A stretch of 23,306 nucleotides of DNA from Zetaproteobacteria bacterium (GTDB taxonomy: Bacteria; Pseudomonadota; Zetaproteobacteria; Mariprofundales; Mariprofundaceae): contig JAJRTX010000309.1 of NCBI GenBank assembly GCA_021545665.1, forward strand, positions 1 through 23,306. The letters run 5' to 3'. Both the position numbers and the translations under genes were made by a program. Below, in pieces: positions 1 through 7,534 of the stretch (position 1 is its first letter; every line of letters starts with the position of its first letter). Under the pieces are notes generated by a model. That model ran no database searches. It had not been told where the DNA came from and saw nothing but the letters and a program-made list of their open reading frames with translations.

Positions 1-122
1 GAAATGGACGATGCCCATACATAACTGGAAAGCTGCTCTCAACCGGTTCATGATTGAGTTTCCAGATAGGATGCCTAAAAAGTTTTAGGTAATGAATTTA
101 CACAGACGGATTTACAGGCTCT
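1..122 (+). mobile_element. 3' end of an IS256-family insertion sequence (left part outside window)
   Basis: The first 88 bases encode the last 28 residues of an IS256/mutator-type transposase. About 10 bases after its stop begins a sequence (about 95-122) that, read on the minus strand, starts AGAGCCTGTAAATCCGTCTG. This looks like the terminal inverted repeat of an IS256-family element. The other end lies outside the window, so neither the matching repeat nor the target duplication can be checked. The element ends about 17 bases before a strong terminator, so the insertion lies just beyond the 3' end of the cytochrome operon and appears not to disrupt a gene here. Confidence 0.7.
2..88 (+). 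CDS. IS256-family transposase, C-terminal fragment (cut by window edge)
   Basis: The frame from base 2 reads KWTMPIHNWKAALNRF and ends MPKKF-stop. The KWTMPIxNWxxALNxF block followed by a short acidic/basic tail is the characteristic C-terminus of IS256/mutator (MULE-like DDE) transposases. The catalytic DDE core and the start lie upstream of the window, so completeness and activity cannot be judged. Identification rests on this terminal motif alone, supported by the adjacent inverted-repeat-like sequence. Confidence 0.75.
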   Translation, partial: KWTMPIHNWKAALNRFMIEFPDRMPKKF

Positions 123-138
123 ATGTTTTTTCCAGCAT

Positions 139-179
139 ACACAAAAAAGGAGCGCCCGGCGGGCGCTCCTTTTTTGTGT
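139..179. terminator. Perfect bidirectional Rho-independent terminator
   Basis: A 19-bp perfect stem (139-157 paired with 161-179) with a 3-nt loop. Its core is GGAGCGCCC/GGGCGCTCC, flanked by A6 on the left arm and T6 on the right, so either strand yields a GC stem followed by a U-run. It lies 19 bases beyond the stop of the response regulator gene and probably ends the long minus-strand cytochrome operon. It also blocks readthrough from the insertion sequence on the plus strand. Confidence 0.92.
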
Positions 180-197
180 ATCTCATTTGTTTGCTAT

Positions 198-602
198 TCA
201 GACAACCATGTCGGGGCCGCTGGCAGTATTTCGGTGACTCACAGCCTTGGTCACCACTGCAATCAATTTCTCTTTCTCAACCGGCTTGACCAGATATTCG
301 TCAACACCGTCCTTCAAAAACTCCGTTGCCAGTTTCACATCTGGAAATCCGGTCAAAACAATCACCGGAATGGCCGGATACTCCTGACGAAAATAGTGAA
401 CAGCCTCTACGCCGTTGATCTTGGGCATGCGCACATCACATATTATTGCATCAACAATGAGCGCATTCTCATTGTCCAGCATCGCAATTCCCTGCTCTCC
501 GTCTTCCGCCTCTATAATTTCAAAACCGGTATCCTTGAGTTGCAAACGAATTGTCCTGCGCACCTGCTCTTCATCATCCACTATCATTATTTTATGTTTC
601 AT
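198..602 (-). CDS. Stand-alone response regulator receiver protein (CheY-like)
   Basis: 134 residues forming a single receiver domain with no output domain. The acidic pocket is D9-D10, the phospho-acceptor is D56 (IICDVRMP), the switch Thr is T84 (VIVLTG) and the conserved Lys is K106 (YLVKP). It probably takes a phosphoryl group from a histidine kinase encoded elsewhere and acts by protein-protein contact. The start at 602 follows AGGGAGA, and the ATG lies inside the end of the upstream gene (11-base overlap), indicating translational coupling. It is the last gene of the cytochrome operon, so its cellular level should follow that of the respiratory proteins. The partner kinase and target are not visible. 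Confidence 0.9.
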   Translation of the reverse strand: MKHKIMIVDDEEQVRRTIRLQLKDTGFEIIEAEDGEQGIAMLDNENALIVDAIICDVRMPKINGVEAVHYFRQEYPAIPVIVLTGFPDVKLATEFLKDGVDEYLVKPVEKEKLIAVVTKAVSHRNTASGPDMVV

Positions 603-816
603 GATCAATCTCCCTGAAACTATCTCGCCTACTTCTCGCTGCACCTATGGCAAATATAGCAGCTCCTATAGCAATAAGAACAAGATACTGTTCGCTGGGC
701 AATCCGCCACGCAATGTTAGCAAGCTGTCCAGAAATCCCAGTACAATCAAAACCACACCTATTATTCTGGTCTTGACACCCCGTCGTTCATGCTGAATTT
801 CTTCATCGTAGTGCAT
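592..816 (-). CDS. Small two-span inner-membrane protein, unknown function
   Basis: 74 residues if started at the ATG at 816. That ATG follows AGGAGG at an unusually short distance; an alternative ATG at 840 overlaps the stop of the upstream cytochrome gene and would add eight residues. A polar N-terminus (about 15 residues) is followed by two hydrophobic spans, about residues 18-34 (IIGVVLIVLGFLDSLL) and 42-58 (YLVLIAIGAAIFAIGA), and a charged tail. I recognise no family. Its pattern resembles the small two-span protein at the end of the plus-strand thiol-redox cluster (16818-16994). Its position between the heme b/c subunit and the response regulator suggests an accessory or assembly role for the membrane complex. 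This is inference from context. Confidence 0.75.
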   Translation of the reverse strand: MHYDEEIQHERRGVKTRIIGVVLIVLGFLDSLLTLRGGLPSEQYLVLIAIGAAIFAIGAARSRRDSFREIDHET

Positions 817-832
817 ATCCTCCTGACAATAA

Positions 833-2377
833 CTACGCATTGCTGTTCTTGCGACTTGCACCACGCGCCCACCAGACCAGACCGCCGAATAACAAACCTG
901 CTACCAGCAGAGCCAGTAACAATGGTTGAGAAGATGGTGCCGGCTTCATCAATAACCAGTACCAGGTTGTCATGGTGTGTTTAGACCCGGCCTCGCTATT
1001 AGAGCCATCCCATGCTGCAAAGGCGACCGGGATAAACTTGCCGCCTTCAAATTGAATATCATTCTCGACATCGCCAGTGGTTAGCACGCGCGTGAATAAT
1101 ACACGCCAGGTGCCATTATCATAAGATGACTTGGCCGACAGACCAGTATCACCAATTTCGCGCTTAACAATATCAGCAAATCCCTTGGCATTAGCCAGCG
1201 TAACCGTTTCGGCTGCTTTTGTCGTGCCACTCTTCCAGTGCCAGATATTAACCGGATGTGTCGCATCGCCCATGCCCCAGTATGGCTTCTCCATTTCAGT
1301 CGGAATCACCACCGGCAGTTGCACCGCCACACCATCTTCAGACATCGGTTGATCAGCAATCTTTTCGGCTAACTCATCACCTGGAATGCTCTTGCTGCGA
1401 TCATCCCACTCCAGCAACATGGCAATCGACTTTTCATTATACAGGGCCCTGACTGTAATCGTATCATCAGATGGCTTGAAGAAACGCGTCTTGCCAATGA
1501 TCTGTGGAACCAGCAGGAAGGTAGTAGAAACGGTCTGACTCCAGCGCTCATCATCAGGCGTTGCAGGCAACTCACCCTGCGCATTTTCTGCCTTGATCAC
1601 CGTATTGGCGGCATTCACCACTTCTTCGGTCTTGGCCAAACTGTGAACATAGTTGGCTACATGCCAGCGCTCTTCAATGCTCAGTTTTTTCTTACTCTTC
1701 GGATCAGCAAACGACGGCATCTGCGTGCCGGGAATACCCACTGAAATGCGCGTGAAAATGTCTTTCTGATCATTACTGGCGCGGAATGTCCATGGCTTGG
1801 TCAAATTGCGCGGCCATGTTCTCTCTTTCAGATCGCCCTTGAGCGCCTTGATAGCACTGCCTTTGCCCTTTTTGCCATGACATTCAACACAGCGATCACC
1901 ATCTTCAAACAGGGCCTTGCCCTTGGCAATGCTTTCAGGCGAACTGACCACCTGCGTGCCATAATCAACCTGAGGGCCGGCTGTCTCCTGATCATATTCA
2001 GCAAAGACTTTAATATAGGCTATGACATCCCACATATCCTGCTCGGAAAGCAACTCTTTCCAGCTTGGCATAGCTGTGCCCGGCATGCCGTCACGCACCA
2101 TGCGCATCAGATCATCATCAGTTGGCACCATATCTTCGAATTGGGTAGTTTTAATCTTATATTGCCCATCTTCAAAGCTGCGCGGTGGTGGATTAAGAAA
2201 CTTTTCAGCTGCACCCAGACCATCGCCATCAACGCCATGACACCAAATACAGCGTTTCTCGTAAATAACCTTGCCCTTGGCGGCATCACCGCCAGCCGCC
2301 AGCGCCGGCATAGTCAGAAACAGCGAGACCAGCAGCGCAGCAGGGATTAGTTTGATCAGTGGATTCATATATCTCAT
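833..2377 (-). CDS. Diheme cytochrome c fused to ethylbenzene-dehydrogenase/NxrC-like heme b domain, C-terminally anchored
   Basis: 514 residues. A signal peptide is at 1-28 (cleavage near ALA-AGG). Two cytochrome c modules follow, with CIWCH at 43-47 and CVECH at 163-167; likely axial methionines are M103 (GTAMPSW) and M220 (GTQMPSF). From about 275 to 477 comes an EB_dh-type domain, known as the heme b gamma subunit of type II DMSO-reductase-family enzymes, with the blocks YWGMGDATHPVNIWHW, NGTWRVLFTR and IPVAFAAWDG. M369 and K447 sit where family heme b ligands (Met/Lys) are expected; this is by motif position, not structure. A TM span at about 484-503 anchors the protein. Start 2377 has GGGAAG upstream; longer reading frames begin inside the upstream gene. 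No molybdopterin subunit is nearby, which is unusual for this domain. Confidence 0.9.
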   Translation of the reverse strand: MRYMNPLIKLIPAALLVSLFLTMPALAAGGDAAKGKVIYEKRCIWCHGVDGDGLGAAEKFLNPPPRSFEDGQYKIKTTQFEDMVPTDDDLMRMVRDGMPGTAMPSWKELLSEQDMWDVIAYIKVFAEYDQETAGPQVDYGTQVVSSPESIAKGKALFEDGDRCVECHGKKGKGSAIKALKGDLKERTWPRNLTKPWTFRASNDQKDIFTRISVGIPGTQMPSFADPKSKKKLSIEERWHVANYVHSLAKTEEVVNAANTVIKAENAQGELPATPDDERWSQTVSTTFLLVPQIIGKTRFFKPSDDTITVRALYNEKSIAMLLEWDDRSKSIPGDELAEKIADQPMSEDGVAVQLPVVIPTEMEKPYWGMGDATHPVNIWHWKSGTTKAAETVTLANAKGFADIVKREIGDTGLSAKSSYDNGTWRVLFTRVLTTGDVENDIQFEGGKFIPVAFAAWDGSNSEAGSKHTMTTWYWLLMKPAPSSQPLLLALLVAGLLFGGLVWWARGASRKNSNA

Positions 2378-2396
2378 TATTCTTCCCGAATGATTA

Positions 2397-3176
2397 TTAT
2401 TCATGAGCCCAGGACCTCGGACGTTTGCCTGTATAGTCATACAGGTACAGAATGACCTTCCACACCTCATCCTCGCTCAGGAAATTCTGCCATACCGGCA
2501 TAGCTGAAATCCATGGTGCGGCCTCTTTAGGCAGACCCGGCCCACCGGTTGTAATGCGCCAGAACACGAATGATTCCTGTAATTGCGCAATTGTACCGAC
2601 ATCCTGAAAATTTAATGGCGTGGGATTCAGGCCAGCTGCATAAGGCCCTTTGCCATCGAGCCTGTCACCATGACAGTACTGGCAGTTTTTGATATATACC
2701 TCACCGCCTTCATTGACCAGTTTCTTGAATTTCGCCGGATCTTCCTTCTCAAACTTGCGATAAGGATTTTCCAGCGTAGCTAGATCAAAACGCTTGCCAT
2801 ATACTTTGACCGATGACGGAGGCGCGGGATGGATACTGCGCAACTCCACCGGCGCCTCAAAGCTGGGTTGCATACTGGTGTACATATATGTGCCGGCAGC
2901 CAGAGGCAGGATCAGGAAAACAATATTGCGTATCATTTTCTTCGACGGGTCTTCGACCAGAGCCTTGATGGGATCGACCAGTTCCTTGGTGCTTTCCTCG
3001 TTACAGGTAAACACCATAAACACGCCGGCAATGACGAAGAACATATACATGGTCAGCAGACTTTTCGGTATCAGCTGGCCCAGATAAATATCGAAAAACC
3101 CGACAAAACCGCCATAAACAATAGCGATGACCAAAACAAATTGTAATAAGCGTGGAATCATACGTTTCTTAGCCAT
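2397..3176 (-). CDS. Membrane-anchored monoheme cytochrome c
   Basis: 259 residues. Three hydrophobic spans lie in the first 100 residues (about 12-30, 40-57 and 84-100), followed by a periplasmic cytochrome c domain with one CQYCH motif (165-169) and a likely axial Met in ISAMPVW. The end has the typical cytochrome helix EDEVWKVILYLYDYTG. The gene starts 2 bases after the upstream diheme cytochrome stop and ends 19 bases before the heme b/c fusion gene, so it is certainly co-transcribed. It probably passes electrons between soluble cytochromes and the bd-like membrane core. The N-terminal membrane part resembles no single-TM anchor I know and may contact the core. Confidence 0.88.
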   Translation of the reverse strand: MAKKRMIPRLLQFVLVIAIVYGGFVGFFDIYLGQLIPKSLLTMYMFFVIAGVFMVFTCNEESTKELVDPIKALVEDPSKKMIRNIVFLILPLAAGTYMYTSMQPSFEAPVELRSIHPAPPSSVKVYGKRFDLATLENPYRKFEKEDPAKFKKLVNEGGEVYIKNCQYCHGDRLDGKGPYAAGLNPTPLNFQDVGTIAQLQESFVFWRITTGGPGLPKEAAPWISAMPVWQNFLSEDEVWKVILYLYDYTGKRPRSWAHE

Positions 3177-3178
3177 GA

Positions 3179-3991
3179 TTATTTCAACCCGGCCAGATAG
3201 TCTATTAGCATCTCCATCTCCTTCGCACTCAGGTCATCACCGAACGTATCGGGCATAATATCCGCATCAAAGCCTTCTGCTATGACAGCATTGGGATCCA
3301 TTAACGATTGCCGCAGATACTCCCTGTCCCGCATTGCGCCGATGCTGGTGAGGTCAGGGCCCATTTCGCCCTCTTCTTCACCAATTTTATGGCACATGCC
3401 GCAGGTTAGTTCTCCGATAATGGCCTCCGCTGATTCGTATGGCGCACGACCAGCGTCTCCTTCCTCATCCGCGCTTACTTCAGGCACATCGGTGGGAATT
3501 TCAACAGTCACTTCGGAGCCGCTGCTATCCTGTAAATAGGCGATCACCGCCTTGATCACAGTATCAGATAACCCAATACTGCCACCCGACACATCAGGCA
3601 TTGGACTTTCTGTATCATTGCTGCCTGCCTTGCCAAATCCGGCTACCACATAAGCCGACGGCTTGACCATAGATTCATAGATATAACCCTCCAGGTCTTT
3701 GGCTTCACCCTTATAACGCGAATCGGCCAGGCGTTCAGATGCATTGGAGCCAATTTTATCCAGCATCGGTGCTCTGCCCATGGAATTGTGACACAGTGTA
3801 CAAGTGCCCTTGCCATTGAATGTTTTGTCGCCGAGGGCAATAAACTGATCCATGGTCATCGCACCCAGATCGATTTTCTCCTCGACAGGTGGCGGCGCAG
3901 GTTTGATGCGGGGAATGCCAAAGGTTGCATAGGCCCCGAATGAGCAGGCAATCACTATGCTGAATATAACAACATTGAGAAAAGTCCTCAT
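3179..3991 (-). CDS. Diheme cytochrome c with N-terminal membrane anchor
   Basis: 270 residues. An uncleaved-looking N-terminal hydrophobic segment (about 4-25) is followed by a Pro-rich linker (PAPPP). Two heme motifs follow: CTLCH (64-68) and CGMCH (197-201), separated by a long acidic region (about 155-185). Methionines in ESPMPDVSG and DADIMPDTF are candidate axial ligands. The ATG overlaps the stop of the bd-like gene by four bases (ATGA), so the two are translationally coupled and probably made in equal amounts. This tight coupling suggests it is a fixed subunit of the bd-like complex and delivers electrons to it. Confidence 0.9.
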   Translation of the reverse strand: MRTFLNVVIFSIVIACSFGAYATFGIPRIKPAPPPVEEKIDLGAMTMDQFIALGDKTFNGKGTCTLCHNSMGRAPMLDKIGSNASERLADSRYKGEAKDLEGYIYESMVKPSAYVVAGFGKAGSNDTESPMPDVSGGSIGLSDTVIKAVIAYLQDSSGSEVTVEIPTDVPEVSADEEGDAGRAPYESAEAIIGELTCGMCHKIGEEEGEMGPDLTSIGAMRDREYLRQSLMDPNAVIAEGFDADIMPDTFGDDLSAKEMEMLIDYLAGLK

Positions 3992-5853
3992 GACTGCCCT
4001 CCCATCCAGTACTTGGATGCATCCGCCTTGCGGCCACTCACCGAAGCCAGCCAGAAGACAAAGATAACCATGGACATAAACAGAATCGTCGCAGCCGAAA
4101 CCGTATTGGCGGCAAAGGACAGGTCCGGCGTATAGGCATCGACCGAATTATCCCGGAAAATACCGTAGACATGCCAGTGCTGACGGATACCAGATCGAAT
4201 ATAACCCATCAAACCCATCAGCCAGGTAAATGCCACGGCCAGCAGGAACAGCGCATATTGGGAGCGATTGGATACCCGTCCCCAATGCAGCGGCGCCACC
4301 TCTTTGGCGCCCTTATAAATAAATGCATCAAACGTCAGGGCGATAATTATAACGGTAAGCGTGGTCAGCACCTGAGGAATGGAAGCAGCCACCTTGTACA
4401 CTGTATTGGTGAAATAACCGTAATACACACCCAGTGTCAGGATATTAGCAACACCAGCCATAAACAACGCAATAACTGCGGCATTGCCAGCCTTGGCCCA
4501 GGCAACTGTGGCAATCTTGTTGGCCCGTCGGTAAAAAATAAAACTCAGGGCGGTAAACAGAATCATCAGATTCACAGCCGTGTTCTTGGCCGGCATAATA
4601 CCGAATTTACCCAGGAACTCATGGTATGGGCCACCAAGACTCTTTAACTCCGCATTGGTCAGCACCAGCGTATGCGGTGTAAACCAGACTAGAAAAGCCC
4701 CAACAATGACAATGGCCAGATATTTGAGATAGGGGTAATAGCGATGCGCGCCATCACTGCGACCCATGCCGCACCAGAGATAGTAGTTGGCTGACAGAAA
4801 CAGGGCGCCAATCAATACCGCCTGAATAATGAAAAGCCAGGCGAATACGCCGCCCATCAGCGTGATGCCCATCTGCTGGCTATAGGCATAAATTTCAGCC
4901 GTCAGATAATAACCGGCGAAAGGCAGCGGCAGCAGAGCGCATATTGCAACCAGATTCGCATTATAACCCATCCAGTCGTAATGGGCGCGCTGCTCTTTAT
5001 TGGTTGCACTGAGGAACTTGAAGGCGGCATAAGCGCCAACAATTGAGCCGCCGTAGGCGATGTTGGCAACAAAACGGTGAATATTGATAGGCATCCAGAG
5101 GAAATTGTGAATCGCCTCCCAGGTGTTACCGTTAAAAACACCGGCTGCATCCACCGCTGCCGGACTCATGGTAAAAGTAATCCAGGCACTGGTCTGGAAC
5201 ATCATCATGGTGCCAACCGCATTGAGCAGCAGACCCAGCGTCAAATGCACCCACTTTTTGTTACCACCCTGTAGCCAGTCCCAGCCATAGTAATAAATAT
5301 ACAGCACTGCACTTTCAGCAAAGAACAGTAGAGCATAATAGAACATACTATCCTTAAATATCGTCGTCAGATAGGTAAACAGATGAGGATAGAACAGAAT
5401 CAGGCAGAAAGACAGCAAGCCTCCGAGAATAGCAGTCAGCGAGTAGGCCGTGATACTGACCTTGATAAACTCATGTGCCATATTGTCATAACGCTGATCC
5501 CGTGTTTTCATGCCGATGCATTCAATAATAAATACGAAAATAGGCACTGCCAGCACGAATGCAGCAAACCAGAGGTGCAACTGAGCAACAATCCAGACAA
5601 CCATTCGACTATTGAAACCCGCAACAGTTGGATAATCAGCTGCAGTTAATTTCGGCGCTGGCGGGAATGCCGGCGCTGCCGCCGCATCTGCCTCTGTAGC
5701 AACTTCAGCTACTGCACCAGCTACAGGCGCTGCCGCCTCACTCGCCATAGCCAGACCGGTATCCACGCCTGGTAAAATACCGGGCATGAGCAGTATGGCA
5801 AACAGCGCCAGCAACAACGCACTGTAAGTAATTCTCTTATAGCATATTTTCAA
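3988..5853 (-). CDS. Cytochrome bd-like (CydA-superfamily) membrane protein, extended form
   Basis: 621 residues with about 13-14 hydrophobic spans, compared with nine in CydA. An N-terminal span and an Ala-rich linker (about 35-65) precede the core. CydA-like marks are H93 in QLHLWF (position of the heme ligand His19), LLFFAES with E180 (position of E107), H259 in NIHRFVANIAYGG (position of His186), and near the C-terminus RQHWHVYGIFRDN, equivalent to the GRQPWxxYGxxR block. The residue at the E99 position appears to be Tyr (Y172), and no long hydrophilic Q-loop is visible, arguing against standard quinol oxidation. No cydB is in the window. The start is TTG at 5853, 7 bases after GGGGAG. 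Bd-like families associated with cytochrome c (the OR-C/OR-N groups as I recall them) are the closest concept. The reaction catalysed is unknown. Confidence 0.85.
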   Translation of the reverse strand: MKICYKRITYSALLLALFAILLMPGILPGVDTGLAMASEAAAPVAGAVAEVATEADAAAAPAFPPAPKLTAADYPTVAGFNSRMVVWIVAQLHLWFAAFVLAVPIFVFIIECIGMKTRDQRYDNMAHEFIKVSITAYSLTAILGGLLSFCLILFYPHLFTYLTTIFKDSMFYYALLFFAESAVLYIYYYGWDWLQGGNKKWVHLTLGLLLNAVGTMMMFQTSAWITFTMSPAAVDAAGVFNGNTWEAIHNFLWMPINIHRFVANIAYGGSIVGAYAAFKFLSATNKEQRAHYDWMGYNANLVAICALLPLPFAGYYLTAEIYAYSQQMGITLMGGVFAWLFIIQAVLIGALFLSANYYLWCGMGRSDGAHRYYPYLKYLAIVIVGAFLVWFTPHTLVLTNAELKSLGGPYHEFLGKFGIMPAKNTAVNLMILFTALSFIFYRRANKIATVAWAKAGNAAVIALFMAGVANILTLGVYYGYFTNTVYKVAASIPQVLTTLTVIIIALTFDAFIYKGAKEVAPLHWGRVSNRSQYALFLLAVAFTWLMGLMGYIRSGIRQHWHVYGIFRDNSVDAYTPDLSFAANTVSAATILFMSMVIFVFWLASVSGRKADASKYWMGGQS

Positions 5854-5931
5854 AGCTTGACTCCCCTGTTTATCCCTGTAAATACCTGATTAAAGCCTGT
5901 GTATCCGTTGAATTAATACCTGTAGAAGGTT

Positions 5932-6045
5932 TTATTGATGAAAGATCAGAGATAATCCCTGAAGTTTCATAATCATATAATCCAGAGCCAGAAACAGAAG
6001 ACCAAAGACAATAAGTGCGCCACTGAACGGTAAAATAGATTTCAT
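5932..6045 (-). CDS. 37-residue single-span membrane peptide (third of three)
   Basis: The frame reads MKSILPFSGALIVFG and continues as one hydrophobic helix (about residues 5-25) with a short polar tail ending SLIFHQ. It starts 7 bases after the stop of the preceding small gene and has AGGAG about 9 bases upstream. It lies 78 bases before the bd-like gene. Size, topology and position match the small accessory subunits of terminal oxidases (CydX, CcoQ or CydS types), but there is no recognisable sequence match, so only the analogy is claimed. Confidence 0.7.
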   Translation of the reverse strand: MKSILPFSGALIVFGLLFLALDYMIMKLQGLSLIFHQ

Positions 6046-6052
6046 AACGTCA

Positions 6053-6160
6053 TCACTCCTGAATCATCCATCTGAATGCTAAAATTATTGCAATCAGGAC
6101 TACCGTAAATATGGTAGGCCCCAGCCATGTTGCTTCCTGATCTTCCGTACTCATATCCAT
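6053..6160 (-). CDS. 35-residue single-span membrane peptide (second of three)
   Basis: It begins MDMSTEDQEATWLGPTIF, with an acidic N-terminal stretch, then one hydrophobic helix (about residues 13-29) ending FRWMIQE. The ATG at 6160 is preceded by AAGGGG; a second ATG at 6154 could also serve. A charged face followed by one span is typical of small oxidase subunits. It is tightly linked (7 bases) to the next small gene, within the cytochrome operon. Function is unknown; oxidase stabilisation is an inference from context. Confidence 0.7.
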   Translation of the reverse strand: MDMSTEDQEATWLGPTIFTVVLIAIILAFRWMIQE

Positions 6161-6226
6161 ATGCCCCTTTTTGATTATTCCCCACAGTCAATATTTAAAT
6201 TACTGTTTATTCATCCCGACATGTAG

Positions 6227-6331
6227 CTATACCACATACACATAAAGAATCAGCACAATAAAAATGACATTCACCAACATGCCGGATAAAATGACACCAT
6301 TACAAATTTTTCCCCTTGTTGAATATTTCAT
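6227..6331 (-). CDS. 34-residue single-span membrane peptide (first of three)
   Basis: It begins MKYSTRGKICNGVILSG and continues as a strongly hydrophobic helix to the C-terminus (ILYVYVV), so the basic N-terminus should face the cytoplasm. An excellent ribosome binding site, AGGAGG, lies 3-4 bases before the ATG context and 29 bases after the upstream cytochrome stop. Such a strong signal before so short a frame supports real translation. Nothing in its sequence names a function; with its two neighbours it precedes the bd-like subunit gene. Confidence 0.7.
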   Translation of the reverse strand: MKYSTRGKICNGVILSGMLVNVIFIVLILYVYVV

Positions 6332-6360
6332 AATGGTGCCTCCTTATTTTTTTCCGCTTC

Positions 6361-6702
6361 TTATTTTGAAAAATGCCGAACGTAGGTCAGCAACATTTCG
6401 ATCTGATCCGCACTAAGGGTCTTACCCCAAGGTGGCATCAATGCCGACTTGCTGATCGAAGGGCCGCCATCCTTAATCACCGTTCTGATATCATCATCAG
6501 AACGCTTGGCCATATCCACCTTGTTAGTGAAATCTCGTGGCGTGGTGGCCATATCCTTATTGACATTCACCCCTTTGCCGGTGCCATTGGTTCCATGACA
6601 CTGTGCGCAGTAAAACTCAAAGGTCTGTTTTGCATCCTCCGCCTGGGCTGCACCTGCGGTCAGCATAAACAGCGCAGCTGCGGTAAATAATATTCTCAAC
6701 AT
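6361..6702 (-). CDS. Small periplasmic monoheme cytochrome c
   Basis: 113 residues. A signal peptide at 1-21 (AQA-ED) is followed by one class I cytochrome c domain with CAQCH (32-36), a likely axial methionine M89 (ALMPPWG) and the C-terminal helix EMLLTYVRHF. I start it at the ATG at 6702, about 7 bases after a G6 Shine-Dalgarno run; an in-frame TTG at 6708 would be too close to it. The gene follows the diheme cytochrome by 12 bases. It is probably a soluble electron shuttle for the membrane complex encoded downstream. Confidence 0.92.
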   Translation of the reverse strand: MLRILFTAAALFMLTAGAAQAEDAKQTFEFYCAQCHGTNGTGKGVNVNKDMATTPRDFTNKVDMAKRSDDDIRTVIKDGGPSISKSALMPPWGKTLSADQIEMLLTYVRHFSK

Positions 6703-6714
6703 AGCCAATCCCCC

Positions 6715-7371
6715 CTATTTAAAGTTGGCCACATAGGCCGATACTTTCTTCATGTTCGAATCCGAAAGAGGGCCTGCAAAGTCAGGCATATCTCTGAATG
6801 GCTTGAACACTTTTATATTTGCAAGGTAGGCATAAATCCAGTCGGGATTGAGCCTCGTTGAAGCGCCAACCAGTGTCGGGCCGGACACGCCACCGGAGAT
6901 ATTTCCTCTTTTGTCAGGGAATTTATGACAGCCGCTACAAGGCATCTTCTTCTTGAAAACCAGCTTTGCCTTGGGACTATACTTGGCTGTAATAATGCCC
7001 GCCTTGACCACATCAGATGTCAGACCCATCAAAAAACCGGCAACCTCGCCAGCTTCGCCAGCCGACAACTTGGGATGATCTCCTGCATTTTTCTCGGTCA
7101 GGGAGTTGTACTTCAGCTCACGAATGGGCTTGGGATCTTGTAACCAGGCCACAAGCCAGTCCTTCTGAAATTTACTGCCTGCATACCATAATTCAGGCCC
7201 CTTCTTCGCCAACTGATCGGCAATGGATTTCTCCTGAGCTGGCCCCGTTGTATAATGGCAGGCTATACAGCCTTTATCTTTAAATACTGCATCTCCGGCT
7301 GCAAAACCGGTTGCTGTGGACATCACCAGCATGGCTGCACCAATGGAAACGCCAAGCGCAAATCGTTTCAT
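6715..7371 (-). CDS. Periplasmic diheme cytochrome c, first gene of the bd-like operon
   Basis: 218 residues. A signal peptide at 1-25 (GFA-AGD) precedes two cytochrome c folds: CIACH at 35-39 and CSGCH at 145-149, with M195 (RDMPDF) a likely axial ligand of the second. The segments WLVAWLQDP and DWIYAYLANI between and after the hemes show the repeated architecture of tandem cytochrome c domains. The start at 7371 has GAGGGGAG a few bases upstream; an extension to 7452 lacks a ribosome binding site. An FNR/FixK-type palindrome lies about 170 bases upstream, so this gene probably carries the operon's regulated promoter. Confidence 0.9.
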   Translation of the reverse strand: MKRFALGVSIGAAMLVMSTATGFAAGDAVFKDKGCIACHYTTGPAQEKSIADQLAKKGPELWYAGSKFQKDWLVAWLQDPKPIRELKYNSLTEKNAGDHPKLSAGEAGEVAGFLMGLTSDVVKAGIITAKYSPKAKLVFKKKMPCSGCHKFPDKRGNISGGVSGPTLVGASTRLNPDWIYAYLANIKVFKPFRDMPDFAGPLSDSNMKKVSAYVANFK

Positions 7372-7534
7372 ACTCCCCTCCTTCATCTGTTTTATTGTTT
7401 GTATTAAACTAATATCTATAAGGCTTATTGTTCCTTTCGCAGACTTCTTCAATCATATCTACAAAAAATTCTTCTCAGCCATAACCACAATTATCTTACG
7501 GGAAGGAATTTGTCTCTTTTCCCCCCTGTTAACA

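Noticed and set aside
833..2377. Reading the EB_dh protein as evidence of nitrite oxidation (NXR)
   Set aside because: No NxrA or NxrB gene is in the window; the gamma-like domain alone does not define that enzyme.
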